From Gammaproteobacteria bacterium (GTDB lineage Bacteria > Pseudomonadota > Gammaproteobacteria > Arenicellales > JAJDZL01): a stretch of DNA of 64,000 nt. Where the stretch lies: the NCBI GenBank assembly GCA_022823625.1, contig JAJEHQ010000005.1, positions 1 to 64,000 on the forward strand. Direction: 5' to 3'. Made by a program: the position numbers and the translations under genes. The notes below the pieces were generated by a model, which saw only the letters and a list, made by a program, of their open reading frames with translations, was not told the DNA's origin and made no database searches. Shown here piece by piece: positions 28,209 to 37,738 of this stretch (position 1 is its first letter; each line of letters starts with the position of its first letter).

Positions 28209-30137
28209 TTATCGATTATCTTGATCGTCCTTTACTTCCTCAAAATCGGCATCGACAACATCAGCATCCTCTACATCGGAACCTGAAGCTGAAGCCGGTT
28301 CCTGTGGATCAGACTGCGACTGATTGTACGCTTTCATCGCGAGACCGTGGCTGGCTTCGGCCAATGCCTCAGTTTTCGCTTTGATCTCATCAGCCCCAGC
28401 ATCAGATTCAAGAGCAGACTCAAGTTCATTTATTGCAGACTCAATCGCGGTTTTATCTGACTCTTCCGCCTGGTCGCCTAAATCTTTCAGAGTCGTGCGA
28501 ACCGAATGAATGAGGCTTTCCGCAGCGTTTCTGGCATCGACTCTTTCCCGCATTTCACGGTCTTCATCCGCATGCTCTTCGGCCTCTCGAACCATGCGAT
28601 CAATCTCTGCCTCATCCAATCCTGAACTTGACTTGATCTCAATTCGATTTTCCTTACCAGTCGCCTTGTCTTTTGCAGAGACGTGCATAATGCCATTGGC
28701 ATCAATGTCGAACGTTACTTCGATCTGCGGCACACCGCGTGGTGCAGCTGGAATATCGGATAGGTCAAATTTTCCAAGAGACTTGTTGAACTGTGCCATA
28801 TCACGCTCGCCTTGCAGGACATGAACTGTAACTGCATTTTGATTGTCTTCTGCGGTTGAAAACGTCTGTGACTCCTTGGTTGGAATCGTCGTGTTTTTCT
28901 TGATCAATTTGGTCATCACACCACCCAGAGTCTCAATTCCGAGCGACAGAGGCGTAACGTCAAGTAGCAGCACGTCTCTGACATCGCCGCCTAGCACTCC
29001 GCCTTGGATCGCCGCACCTGCGGCAACCGCCTCGTCCGGATTCACATCTTTGCGGGCTTCCTGACCGAAGATTCTGGCAACCGTCTGCTGAACCTTGGGC
29101 ATGCGGGTCTGTCCGCCAACCAATATGACATCATCAATTTCGGCTGCCGAAAATCCAGCATCCTTAAGTGCGATCTTACACGGGTTTTCCGTTCGCGCGA
29201 TCAACTCGTCGACAAGCGATTCCAATTTGGCACGTGTCACCTTGTAATTCAAATGCTTGGGACCACTGCTGTCGGCCGTGATGTACGGCAGATTCACTTC
29301 AGTCTGGGAACTTGAAGACAATTCTATTTTTGCCTTCTCTGCGGCTTCCTTAAGTCGCTGCATGGCGAGTGGATCACCACGAAGATCCATACCCTGATCC
29401 TTCTTGAACTCATCCGCCAAGTAGTCAATCAACCGTCTGTCAAAGTCCTCACCACCCAAAAATGTATCTCCGTTTGTCGACAGCACTTCGAACTGGTGCT
29501 CACCATCCACCTCGGCAATTTCAATGATGGAAATGTCAAAGGTACCACCACCAAGGTCATAAACTGCAATCTTTCGATCGCCCTGCTGTTTATCGAGTCC
29601 GTATGCCAGCGCGGCTGCTGTCGGTTCGTTAATGATGCGTTTGACATCGAGACCAGCAATTTTCCCGGCATCCTTGGTTGCCTGCCGCTGCGAATCATTG
29701 AAATAAGCCGGCACGGTTATGACTGCACCAGTAACCGTCCCACCGAGATAGTCTTCAGCGGCCTGTTTGAGTTTCATAAGGATTCGCGCAGCAACTTCTG
29801 GTGGGGCCATCTCCTTGTCACCAACTTTCACCCAGGCATCGCCATTGGCCGCCTTGATGATTTTGTAGGGCATCAGGTCCAAATCCTGCTGCACGACTTT
29901 TTCACTGAATTTACGACCAATCAGACGCTTGACAGCAAAAAGGGTGTTATGTGGATTGGTTACAGCCTGACGTTTGGCAGACTGTCCAACCAACACTTCA
30001 TCACTGGTATACGCCACAATGGACGGTGTCGTGCGATCACCTTCCTGGTTTTCGATGATTTTCGCGACATCACCTCCCTCGAAAACCGCCACACAGGAGT
30101 TGGTGGTTCCCAAGTCAATACCAATAATCTTGCTCAT
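28209..30137 (-). CDS. dnaK: Chaperone DnaK (Hsp70)
   Basis: 642 residues from the ATG at 30137 ([15 protein letters not shown]), chosen over an upstream GTG because of GGGGTG 7 nt before. It has a nucleotide-binding domain with the phosphate loops ([20 protein letters not shown]), linker [15 protein letters not shown], substrate-binding domain, helical lid, and an acidic tail ending [10 protein letters not shown], as in gammaproteobacterial DnaK. Partners GrpE and DnaJ flank it. Confidence 0.97.
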   Translation of the reverse strand: MSKIIGIDLGTTNSCVAVFEGGDVAKIIENQEGDRTTPSIVAYTSDEVLVGQSAKRQAVTNPHNTLFAVKRLIGRKFSEKVVQQDLDLMPYKIIKAANGDAWVKVGDKEMAPPEVAARILMKLKQAAEDYLGGTVTGAVITVPAYFNDSQRQATKDAGKIAGLDVKRIINEPTAAALAYGLDKQQGDRKIAVYDLGGGTFDISIIEIAEVDGEHQFEVLSTNGDTFLGGEDFDRRLIDYLADEFKKDQGMDLRGDPLAMQRLKEAAEKAKIELSSSSQTEVNLPYITADSSGPKHLNYKVTRAKLESLVDELIARTENPCKIALKDAGFSAAEIDDVILVGGQTRMPKVQQTVARIFGQEARKDVNPDEAVAAGAAIQGGVLGGDVRDVLLLDVTPLSLGIETLGGVMTKLIKKNTTIPTKESQTFSTAEDNQNAVTVHVLQGERDMAQFNKSLGKFDLSDIPAAPRGVPQIEVTFDIDANGIMHVSAKDKATGKENRIEIKSSSGLDEAEIDRMVREAEEHADEDREMRERVDARNAAESLIHSVRTTLKDLGDQAEESDKTAIESAINELESALESDAGADEIKAKTEALAEASHGLAMKAYNQSQSDPQEPASASGSDVEDADVVDADFEEVKDDQDNR

Positions 30138-30221
30138 ATTTCGCACCCCAATTTAAATGCAAAAACAAATAGTTTCAAAAATGTAGTTCTGTAAGGATAG
30201 ATAAGGTTTGACAACTGAAAG

Positions 30222-30881
30222 TCAAGCATTTTCTGATGCTTCGGTATCAGTTGACTCAGATTCTCGTGACCCAGCTGGTTCAGGCAACTCAGCCGAGACA
30301 ATAACCATCGCCGGACGTAGCAGGCGATCATGAATCATATAGCCCGGGCGAAACACCTCCACCACATGGTTGGGCGGAAATTCGTCTGTTGGAACCAGCG
30401 TCATCGCCTGCTGTTCATTAACATTAAAGGCATCACCACGATTGGGAACGATCTTTCTGATAGATGCTTTCTCAAAGACGCTCAATAATTGTTTTCGGGT
30501 TAACTCAACGCCTTCTCGCATCGCACCAATATCACTGTCATCATCAATTTCACAAGCCTGATCGAGGCTCTCCATGACTTCCAACAGCGATTTTGCAAAA
30601 TTGTCAATGGCATATTTGCGAGATTTGTCGAGTTCTACTTGATGTCGTTTGCGAACGTTTTGTATTTCGGCTGCCGCCCGCAGGTGGAACTCATTTGCCT
30701 CAGTCAGTTCTTTATTGAGGTGTTCGATCTCTGCACGTAGTACATCTTCCAGGCTACTTTCCTGTTCAGCTGTCGAGTCCACTTCTCCGTCAGAATCAGT
30801 AGACGTGCCTTCGTCGGGGTCGACGATAACCTCAATTGATTCAGGATTTATTGCGTCAGTTTCGGTTTTCTTTTTTGCCAT
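30222..30881 (-). CDS. grpE: Nucleotide exchange factor GrpE
   Basis: 219 residues: an acidic N-terminus, a long coiled coil (about 50-110; EFHLRAAAEIQNVRKRHQVELDKSRKYA) and the C-terminal beta-wing (NPRGDAFNVNEQQAMTLVP-type region, VVEVFRPGYMIHDRLLRPAMVIV). Releases ADP from DnaK. 97 nt after hrcA and 75 nt before the dnaK frame. Confidence 0.95.
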   Translation of the reverse strand: MAKKKTETDAINPESIEVIVDPDEGTSTDSDGEVDSTAEQESSLEDVLRAEIEHLNKELTEANEFHLRAAAEIQNVRKRHQVELDKSRKYAIDNFAKSLLEVMESLDQACEIDDDSDIGAMREGVELTRKQLLSVFEKASIRKIVPNRGDAFNVNEQQAMTLVPTDEFPPNHVVEVFRPGYMIHDRLLRPAMVIVSAELPEPAGSRESESTDTEASENA

Positions 30882-30931
30882 CAGAATTCCTGTAGAGTTT
30901 GATGTTTGAATCGCGCGACATTTTGCGAGAC

Positions 30932-30960
30932 AAGATAAGTCTCAGATTCAGGAATTCAAG
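30932..30960 (-). promoter_or_regulatory. Possible promoter upstream of grpE
   Basis: On the minus strand the hrcA-grpE gap holds CTTGAA (30955-30960), and about 16 nt downstream TATCTT. This fits a sigma-70 promoter (TTGAAT/TATCTT). The CTTGAA also equals a sigma-32 -35 element, but no CCCCAT-type -10 is present. No CIRCE repeat was found here or upstream of hrcA. Confidence 0.35.
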
Positions 30961-30978
30961 AAGAACAAGGTGAGATTC

Positions 30979-32049
30979 TTAATTTTGGCTCAACTGCGTC
31001 AATGCATTGCCCAGCATTTTTGCAGTTACATCGACAACCGGGATTACGCGGTCATATGGCATCCGCTTCGGCCCGATAACGCCGATGGCACCAAGACTGC
31101 GACCTTCGACTTCGTACGGTGCTGTTACAACACTGCAGTCATCTAAACCATCATATCCTGATTCACTGCCGATGAAAATGGATACGCCATGCGCACGAAC
31201 GCTCAAATCAAGCAGATTCAACAGCGATTGCCGTTTCCTAAAAGTATCAAATATTTTCTTGATTTTGTCGACTGCAGCAAAATCCGGAACATTCAGCAGG
31301 TTGGCTTCGCCACTCAGCACCAGATCCTCATCAGAGCGATCATTTCGATCAAATACCTGTCCTGCGAGATTTATCGCCGTCTGCATTAGTGCATCAATTT
31401 CCTCGCGGTCACGTTTCATATCTCGAACAAGAATTTCCTTGACAGTAGCCAATGGCCTGCCGCGAAACACTTCATTAAAGTAATTTGCTGCTTCGGTCAG
31501 CTCGGATGAGGAGTAGTCCTGATTGTTTTGAATGACCCTGTTCTGAACAGTTCCATCTTCCGTAACAAGAATCACCAGTATTCGATTGCTGGAAAGGCTG
31601 ACAAACTCAATCTGTCGAAATTTAGACGCTGATGAATCTGGCAAAAATACGATACCTGCAAACTGTGTTACTTCCGAAAGCAGATTGGATGTGGCCGTCA
31701 TTAATTCCTTGGCATCAGTTTCTTCATTCAGCCGATACTGGATCTCCTGTTCTTTCGAGGACCTGAGCGGCTGAATAGTGAGAAGGTAGTCAATAAACAG
31801 GCGGTATCCCAATGCGGTGGGCACCCGCCCAGCCGAAGTATGTGGCGATTGAATTAAACCCATGTCTTCAAGGTCTGCCATCACGTTTCTGATGGTTGCT
31901 GCACTCAAAGTGAGACTGGGCTCATGCGAGAGCGTTCGTGACCCAACCGGTTGTCCCTGTTCAATGAATCGCGCAATCAGCAGACGCAACAGAGTTTCAG
32001 ACCGATCGTCTAACTCGAAACTTGAGAACTTACTGCTCTTGTTTGTCAT
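30979..32049 (-). CDS. hrcA: Heat-inducible transcription repressor HrcA
   Basis: 356 residues: N-terminal winged helix (SAATIRNVMADLEDMGLIQSPHTSAGRVPTALGYR region), a GAF-like middle domain and a C-terminal dimerisation region (TAPYEVEGRSLGAIGVIGPKRMPYDRVIPVVD). HrcA represses chaperone genes by binding CIRCE with GroEL help. It is the first gene of hrcA-grpE-dnaK-dnaJ. A CIRCE site is expected near its targets but none is seen in this window. Confidence 0.95.
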   Translation of the reverse strand: MTNKSSKFSSFELDDRSETLLRLLIARFIEQGQPVGSRTLSHEPSLTLSAATIRNVMADLEDMGLIQSPHTSAGRVPTALGYRLFIDYLLTIQPLRSSKEQEIQYRLNEETDAKELMTATSNLLSEVTQFAGIVFLPDSSASKFRQIEFVSLSSNRILVILVTEDGTVQNRVIQNNQDYSSSELTEAANYFNEVFRGRPLATVKEILVRDMKRDREEIDALMQTAINLAGQVFDRNDRSDEDLVLSGEANLLNVPDFAAVDKIKKIFDTFRKRQSLLNLLDLSVRAHGVSIFIGSESGYDGLDDCSVVTAPYEVEGRSLGAIGVIGPKRMPYDRVIPVVDVTAKMLGNALTQLSQN

Positions 32050-32443
32050 CGCAGAATGTCCGAATGTTTACAGGCGGGATCACCGCATTTAGTTGGACAC
32101 ATTTATTTCAAACACAAATTAAGTATAAACAAATTGATTGAATCGAGACTCCTTACCAAAACTTGGATAGCTCATTAGCTGGAATTTTACAGGTTTAAAT
32201 CAAAAATTACGATTTCGGTCGAAAATATTCTAGTTTTGACACGGAATCAGACTCAATTACATAATGAATATTGGACAAACATATAAAATTTTGGGGCATC
32301 ACCTGATTCTGAATCAAGTGGTTCAGGTTTGCGGTTCGGAAAGCATGTGTTTTTTGAACAATCGCACAAAGCAGACAAGATTCAACAACTGCATTTGACA
32401 CCAAAGTTTGAATCTGCAACACTTTTCCCAATTACTCTACATC
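32050..32443. other. Divergent intergenic region between hrcA and nadK
   Basis: About 390 nt. It must hold the hrcA promoter (minus strand, not clearly located) and the nadK promoter. An inverted repeat ACCTGA/TCAGGT with an inner GATTC/GAATC arm lies around 32301-32328, in the putative nadK leader. No gene was recognised. Confidence 0.5.
32236..32265 (+). promoter_or_regulatory. Putative sigma-70 promoter for nadK-recN
   Basis: Perfect -35 TTGACA at 32236-32241 and CATAAT at 32260-32265 with an 18-nt spacer. Transcription would leave a leader of about 170 nt before nadK. Confidence 0.45.
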
Positions 32444-33301
32444 GTGAATAAATTCAAAAACATCGGCCTTTTCGGAAATTTTGATTCTGAACCAGTTGTG
32501 TCGGTGACCGACAAAATAATCGCAATATTTTCTGAGCGCGGTGTTGTCTATCAGCAATACAAGGCACCAATTGCTGATGGTGTGAAACCGACCGGAATTG
32601 ATGATCCAGACATCGACCTGGTCATCGTCATTGGAGGCGATGGAACTTTCATGAACATCGCGCGGCTTCGCGCTGGATATGATGCACCACTGCTCGGCGT
32701 CAACTTGGGCAGACGAGGATTTCTGACAGATGTTGCAGTGCGCGAAATCCGTGAATCCATGGATCTCTTGCTCGACGGCAAATTTCGAACTGAAACTCGC
32801 ATTCTGATCGAGTCAGTTATGAACTCAAACGAACCCGGGTCAGAACCTGTCATCTCCACAGCGTTAAACGACATCGTTGTACACAAAACAAATTTTGGAC
32901 GGCTGTTGGATTTCAACATCACGATTGACAATGAGTTTGTCACGGCCCTTCGCGCTGATGGCGTTATTGTTGCTACACCAACTGGCGCAACCGCATACGC
33001 CCTGTCAACAGGCGGTCCCGTGCTCTACCCCAGTTTGCCGGCGATTGAACTGGTGCCGATTGCTCCGCACACGTTGACCCAGCGTCCTGTCGTGATCAGC
33101 GATTCCAGTGTAATCAGCATTGAATTGACAAGTGATGAACCAGGCAATGCCAGCTTGATTGTTGATGGGCATATTCGAAAAACGCTGGCCGGTGGTGAGA
33201 ATATTTCCGTGCGACGGTCAGAACTGACCATAGACTTTGTACGGATACATGGTCACACGTTCTTCAATGCACTTCGGCATAAGTTGAGTTGGGGCGTTTA
33301 G
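32444..33301 (+). CDS. nadK: NAD kinase
   Basis: Phosphorylates NAD to NADP. 285 residues from the GTG at 32444; the frame opens at a TTG at 32408, but the GTG start aligns best with the usual NadK N-terminus (K-x-IGLFGN). Motifs: GGDGTFMN (GGDG at 64-67) and TPTGATAYALSTGGPVLYP, the NAD-binding conserved region. No strong SD at either start. recN follows after 18 nt, as in many gammaproteobacteria. Confidence 0.93.
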   Translation: MNKFKNIGLFGNFDSEPVVSVTDKIIAIFSERGVVYQQYKAPIADGVKPTGIDDPDIDLVIVIGGDGTFMNIARLRAGYDAPLLGVNLGRRGFLTDVAVREIRESMDLLLDGKFRTETRILIESVMNSNEPGSEPVISTALNDIVVHKTNFGRLLDFNITIDNEFVTALRADGVIVATPTGATAYALSTGGPVLYPSLPAIELVPIAPHTLTQRPVVISDSSVISIELTSDEPGNASLIVDGHIRKTLAGGENISVRRSELTIDFVRIHGHTFFNALRHKLSWGV

Positions 33302-33319
33302 CAGGACCGATTTTCTTGC

Positions 33320-34987
33320 ATGATCAAGACCCTTCTCATCAAAAATTACCTGCTGATAGAAGAAGTTGAACTCGACTTTGAATCAGGTCTAACGGTCATC
33401 ACGGGTGAAACTGGCGCTGGAAAGTCACTCATCATCGACTCTCTGGAACTGGCGCTTGGAGCTCGGGCAGAACCAGGTCTTGTGCGCGGTGGCAGCGAAA
33501 AGGCTGAATTATTTGTTACATTTGATGCTCAGTTCCAACAAATCAGGGACTGGCTGCAAGAACACGAACTGGACGACGGCTCGGAAGTCATTCTACAGCG
33601 CACAATATTCAAAGAACGGCCGTCTCGAGCCTACATAAACGGAAGGCCCGTATCTTTAAATATGATGAAAGACCTCGCATCGCGGGTCATCGTAGTGCAT
33701 GGACAGAGCGAACATCAGTCCTTGCAAAAGACAGCAACACAACGCTACCTTCTTGACGGATTCGCTGGCATTTTACCGAGTACACAGCGTCTTGCTGATC
33801 TGGCTGCTCAAATTCGGGTTACTGAATCCGAGCGTCTAAGCCGCAGTGAAAGACTGCAAAGGTATAACGAAGAGTTGAAGCTGCTGGAACATCAGTACGG
33901 TGAACTCACCCAATTGCAACCGCAAGAAGGTGAATTTACAGACCACAAGCAGGAACTGGTTAGAATGACGCACGCAAGTGAACTGGCGGCTACCCTGGGT
34001 CAGGTTTCACATGAATTATTCTATGGCGATGAAGTCAATTTGAGCAATGCTTTGGCCGATTGCATTCGTCGAATTGACAAACTGGCGGATGTGGATCACT
34101 CCCTCGCGCAATTTTCTGAATTACTAGCAGAGGCACAGGTGAGAATTGATGACGCCGCCAGAGAAATTTTCTCGATTTCTGAGCGAACTGAGTACGATCC
34201 GAGTCAAATAGCCGTACTCGAAGAACGCATGGCCGCACTACAGCGTCAAGCAAGGATTCATGGCGTCAATGCTGATCAGCTTCAGGATGTTTGCACAAAA
34301 CTTGAAGAGCAAATCAATGTCGTTCAAGCAAAGCTAGGCGAAATTGTGGATTCTGATAAACAACTGGAATTTCTTAAGTCCGAATACAGATCAATTGCCC
34401 TAAATGTAACCGAAATTAGAAGGAAGGCCGCGGTTCAGCTGGGTGAAGCAGTAACCCGAAATATGCAGAATTTAGGCATGGTCGGAGGTCAATTCAGTGT
34501 GGAGTTTGTTCAACAGACTCCAGATACATTCGCTGGATTCGGGAACGAAAATATTCGATTCATCGTTTCCACAACCCCTGGTCAGGAAGCAGGACCACTA
34601 TCGACGGTAGCCTCAGGTGGCGAACTTTCAAGATTGAGTCTGTCAATTCAGGTCGTTGCCGCCAATCTGACACAGGTGCCTGCCATCGTATTCGATGAGA
34701 TTGATGTCGGAATTGGTGGGAAAGTGGCAGAACGTGTTGGACACCTGCTTCGTATGCTTGGAGAATCGGTGCAAATTTTCTGCATCACACATCTACCACA
34801 GGTTGCCGCCAAAGGTGATCAGCAGCTGAATGTCACAAAAACTGAGGGCGCACAGTCCAGCATTCAAGTTCAGCAACTTGACGGGCAGCAACGGGTGATG
34901 GAGATCGCTAGAATGCTTTCGGGTGCTAAAATAACGGAGCGTACAACAGAACACGCCAAGGAATTACTGGCACAGAACACAATATGA
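33320..34987 (+). CDS. recN: DNA repair protein RecN
   Basis: SMC-like ATPase acting in double-strand break repair. 555 residues: Walker A GETGAGKS (29-36), antiparallel coiled coils (about 160-380), signature SGGELSRLSLS and Walker B in AIVFDEIDVGIGG, the full ABC head pair. It overlaps the following acetyltransferase gene by 4 nt. Confidence 0.96.
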   Translation: MIKTLLIKNYLLIEEVELDFESGLTVITGETGAGKSLIIDSLELALGARAEPGLVRGGSEKAELFVTFDAQFQQIRDWLQEHELDDGSEVILQRTIFKERPSRAYINGRPVSLNMMKDLASRVIVVHGQSEHQSLQKTATQRYLLDGFAGILPSTQRLADLAAQIRVTESERLSRSERLQRYNEELKLLEHQYGELTQLQPQEGEFTDHKQELVRMTHASELAATLGQVSHELFYGDEVNLSNALADCIRRIDKLADVDHSLAQFSELLAEAQVRIDDAAREIFSISERTEYDPSQIAVLEERMAALQRQARIHGVNADQLQDVCTKLEEQINVVQAKLGEIVDSDKQLEFLKSEYRSIALNVTEIRRKAAVQLGEAVTRNMQNLGMVGGQFSVEFVQQTPDTFAGFGNENIRFIVSTTPGQEAGPLSTVASGGELSRLSLSIQVVAANLTQVPAIVFDEIDVGIGGKVAERVGHLLRMLGESVQIFCITHLPQVAAKGDQQLNVTKTEGAQSSIQVQQLDGQQRVMEIARMLSGAKITERTTEHAKELLAQNTI

Positions 34988-35472
34988 ATTTTCCCTTAAC
35001 TCAACTGCAGCCTGAACTTGTGGTTCGGGATGCGGTCATGGAAGATATTGACAGCATCTATTCGATGATGAAGTCGTATTCGGAGCGAGGAATTCTACTT
35101 CCACGGTCCAGATCCGACATATGCGACAACCTGCTGAAATTCACTGTTATTGACTACAACAATGAGACAATTGCCTGCGGTGCATTGGAAATTTTTACCA
35201 GCGAACTTTGTGAGGTCCGCAGTCTCGTGGTGGCGAGTCATATGAAGAACAGCGGGTTGGGCCGGATTCTGGTTGAAAGTTTGATGGAAAAGGCACGATC
35301 TCTTGGATTGAAACGCATCATGGCACTGACATATGTCCCCGAATTTTTCCACAAACTCGGGTTCAAAACAGTTCGAAAAGAAATATTTCCCGAAAAGGTT
35401 TGGAGTGTCTGCGTCAAGTGCTACAAATTCAACGACTGCGATGAAATCGCTGTTGCAGCCGATTTGGAATAA
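34984..35472 (+). CDS. GNAT acetyltransferase, short N-acetylglutamate-synthase-like
   Basis: 162 residues with the GNAT acetyl-CoA loop (VRSLVVASHMKNSGLGRILVESLMEKA, motif A about 75-100) and the C-terminal segment ALTYVPEFFHKLGFKTVRKEIFPEKVW. That segment resembles the acetyltransferase domain of ArgA and the stand-alone short NAGS enzymes of arginine synthesis. It lies between recN and bamE with a 4-nt overlap to recN. Glutamate as acceptor is likely but not proven. Confidence 0.78.
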   Translation: MNFPLTQLQPELVVRDAVMEDIDSIYSMMKSYSERGILLPRSRSDICDNLLKFTVIDYNNETIACGALEIFTSELCEVRSLVVASHMKNSGLGRILVESLMEKARSLGLKRIMALTYVPEFFHKLGFKTVRKEIFPEKVWSVCVKCYKFNDCDEIAVAADLE

Positions 35473-35504
35473 TTTTTAAGTTGAAGTTTTTTTTGGCAAC
35501 CCCT

Positions 35505-35972
35505 ATGTCAACGCAATCAATTCGAACCCGAATCATTTGTGTAGGTACAGGCATCGCCCTGCTCGCCGGATGTTCAGTTTATCGTCCTGAATTACAGCAG
35601 GGTCAAACATTAGACTCTGAAGATATCAATAGAGTGACTATCGGCATGAGTGAGAGTGAGGTGCGCGAGATTCTCGGTACGCCGTTGGTCAATGATGTCT
35701 TTAACAACCAACGATGGGATTACATTTACTTCGCATACGATCGAGATCGTGTTAAAACAAACCACGCTAGAGTGAGCATACTTTTCGCTGACGGTGCAGT
35801 GGCTAGTATTGAGACAGACACAGAACTGGCACCAGAGTCGGAACCGGTGTACGTAACACCAGAGAAGAAATCAAAAGGCTTCATGAACCGGATAAAATCA
35901 GGCTTCTCTTCCGTTGGAAATTTTTTCAAACGAGAAAAGAAGGAAGACGAAGCCAGCGAAGATTCTAACTAA
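35505..35972 (+). CDS. bamE: Outer membrane assembly lipoprotein BamE
   Basis: 155 residues from the ATG at 35505 (a TTG at 35481 is less likely). Lipoprotein signal with lipobox LLAGC, Cys23. The SmpA/OmlA core follows: VTIGMSESEVREILGTPLVNDVFNNQRWDYIY. BamE supports BamA-BamD in beta-barrel insertion. A basic, Ser-rich C-terminal tail (about 115-155) is longer than in E. coli BamE (113 residues). Confidence 0.9.
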   Translation: MSTQSIRTRIICVGTGIALLAGCSVYRPELQQGQTLDSEDINRVTIGMSESEVREILGTPLVNDVFNNQRWDYIYFAYDRDRVKTNHARVSILFADGAVASIETDTELAPESEPVYVTPEKKSKGFMNRIKSGFSSVGNFFKREKKEDEASEDSN

Positions 35973-36003
35973 GTCCTTTTTATCAGGAGCGGCGGGCACT
36001 CCC

Positions 36004-36024
36004 AGCGATTACTCGCTACCTTTT
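36004..36024 (+). terminator. Weak terminator between bamE and the HIT gene
   Basis: AGCGA-TTAC-TCGCT (36004-36017) followed by ACCTTTT on the plus strand, 32 nt after bamE and just before the convergent HIT gene's stop. Only a 5-bp stem. Confidence 0.35.
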
Positions 36025-36025
36025 C

Positions 36026-36370
36026 TCACCCCATTCTTTGCATTCGTCGCCCACCCATCAGGTGCATATGTAGGTGGAACACTTCCTGACCGCCTTCGCT
36101 GTTGCAATTGACAGTTAGGCGATAACCGTTTTTGTCGACATCGTGTTCCTTAGCTAGCTGGGCTGCAACTACGAACATATGCCCCAAAGTCATTTCATCT
36201 TCAGCATCAACATCATTGACTGTCGGAATCAGCTTTTTCGGAATAATCAACAGATGTACCGGTGCCTGCGGTGAAATATCTCTGAACGCCAATACGCTCT
36301 CATCTTCATAAACGATATCAGCCGGGATTTCCTTGCGAATGATCTTACTAAAAATTGTCTCTTCTACCAC
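36026..36370 (-). CDS. HIT-family purine nucleoside phosphoramidase (HinT-like)
   Basis: 114 residues. Histidine triad H99-L-H101-M-H103 ([11 protein letters not shown]) preceded by [11 protein letters not shown]. Small HIT proteins hydrolyse AMP-lysine and other nucleoside phosphoramidates. GTG start at 36370 with GGAGG just upstream. It is monocistronic on the minus strand and converges with bamE. Confidence 0.92.
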   Translation of the reverse strand: MVEETIFSKIIRKEIPADIVYEDESVLAFRDISPQAPVHLLIIPKKLIPTVNDVDAEDEMTLGHMFVVAAQLAKEHDVDKNGYRLTVNCNSEGGQEVFHLHMHLMGGRRMQRMG

Positions 36371-36732
36371 GACGCCTCCGAATTGTTGATGAAAGGCTCA
36401 ATTAAGGCAAGAATTATAAATCCCCCACTTCATGCGAAATAATCGATAAATGAATGTCCCTAGGAAATTTCACAAGTACAGAGACATAGGATTTGATTTA
36501 TGGTAAAACCATTTAATAACAAAATCTTAAATTCAATATTTCAATTATAAAATGACTCATTCCTTCCGATACACTGAACAAATCACCAGTCTGTTATGCG
36601 ATATAGTTATGGTTTCAACCATGCGCTTTGCGCCCTGATGTATTGGTGAAAAGCCAATTTAACAGTCAGTACTGTCACCTAGACTGCTAACCAGCATTTC
36701 CTATCTTCCAGCAAAATCAAATGGAGAGTTTC
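36371..36732. other. Intergenic region upstream of the AcuI-like gene
   Basis: About 360 nt, AT-rich, between divergent genes. A 14-bp inverted repeat ATGGTT-TC-AACCAT (36609-36622) could be an operator. Another short repeat lies near 36500 (ATGG/CCAT). No gene found. Confidence 0.45.
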
Positions 36733-37725
36733 ATGCAAGATTTTCGCAGCTTCCGCATTCATATGAATGATGACAAGAGCATTTCGGCCGGGTTTACCGA
36801 ACTCAGTGTCGACGACCTGACCGAAGGAGATGTCGTAATTAAAGTCTCACATTCATCGATCAATTACAAGGATGCTTTGGCCGCCACCGGTAAAGGCAGA
36901 ATCCTGAGGAAATACCCACTTAATGGCGGAATTGATCTTGCAGGTACGGTTGTTCAGTCCACTGACTCACGACATAAGGAAGGTGATTCAGTACTGGTCG
37001 TAGGCTGTGGTCTATCCGAGGTTCTGGATGGTGGTTACTCGGAGTATGCCCGGATTCCCGGAAAATGCGTCGTTCCCATGCCTTCGGGGCTAAGTGAGTA
37101 TGAAGCAATGGCTTTTGGTACAGCCGGATTTACTGCTGCAATAGCTGTGATTCGTATGGAAGACAATGGTCAAGTCCCATCGCGTGGACCAATAGTCGTA
37201 ACAGGGGCAACCGGTGGGGTTGGAAGTTTGGCAATCAGTATGTTTGCCAAACTAGGTTATGACGTGATTGCATTTACCGGAAAGAAAGAGCATGAAGAAT
37301 ATTTAAACAAACTAGGTGCGTCCGATCTGATTGATCGCAATTCCCTGGAAATGGGAAGCAGACCATTGGAAAAAGCCGTCTGGGGTGGTGCAGTTGACAA
37401 TGTAGGTGGAGATACATTGGCGTGGTTGACCCGTACCGTCGTACCTTGGGGCAACATTGGCTCAATCGGACTCGCTGGAGGGATCAAGCTGGATACGACC
37501 GTCATGCCGTTTATTCTGCGTGGCGTATCGCTGCTTGGAATCAATTCGCTCGAAATGCCTGTTGAAGTTCGCGACAAAGCGTGGGAGAGAATGTGCAGCG
37601 ACCTTAAACCCGATAACCTCGATCTGATTGTCCGTCAAGTCATTGAGTTTGACCAATTGCCCAACGCATTTGATCAATTTATGAGTGGTTCAATTGTCGG
37701 TCGCGTTGTCGTCAAAATTGGCTAG
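36733..37725 (+). CDS. acuI: Zinc-free MDR quinone oxidoreductase, AcuI/YhdH (acryloyl-CoA reductase) family
   Basis: 330 residues from the ATG at 36733, which has GGAG six bases upstream; an in-frame ATG at 36721 would lie within that SD. YhdH/AcuI hallmarks: VSHSSINYKDALAATGKG, the NADPH motif VTGATGGVGSLAIS, and the short GISLLGINS-type C-terminus (here VSLLGINSLEMP). AcuI reduces toxic acryloyl-CoA with NADPH, for example during DMSP or 3-hydroxypropionate use. No dmd or ddd gene is seen beside it, so the physiological substrate is not fixed. Confidence 0.85.
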   Translation: MQDFRSFRIHMNDDKSISAGFTELSVDDLTEGDVVIKVSHSSINYKDALAATGKGRILRKYPLNGGIDLAGTVVQSTDSRHKEGDSVLVVGCGLSEVLDGGYSEYARIPGKCVVPMPSGLSEYEAMAFGTAGFTAAIAVIRMEDNGQVPSRGPIVVTGATGGVGSLAISMFAKLGYDVIAFTGKKEHEEYLNKLGASDLIDRNSLEMGSRPLEKAVWGGAVDNVGGDTLAWLTRTVVPWGNIGSIGLAGGIKLDTTVMPFILRGVSLLGINSLEMPVEVRDKAWERMCSDLKPDNLDLIVRQVIEFDQLPNAFDQFMSGSIVGRVVVKIG

Positions 37726-37738
37726 TTGACTGCCTCTC

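Noticed and set aside
36733..37725. DMSP degradation cluster, suggested by the AcuI-like gene and the nearby CoA-transferase
   Set aside because: No DmdA/B/C or Ddd lyase gene; the CoA-transferase lacks the fused two-domain layout of DddD.
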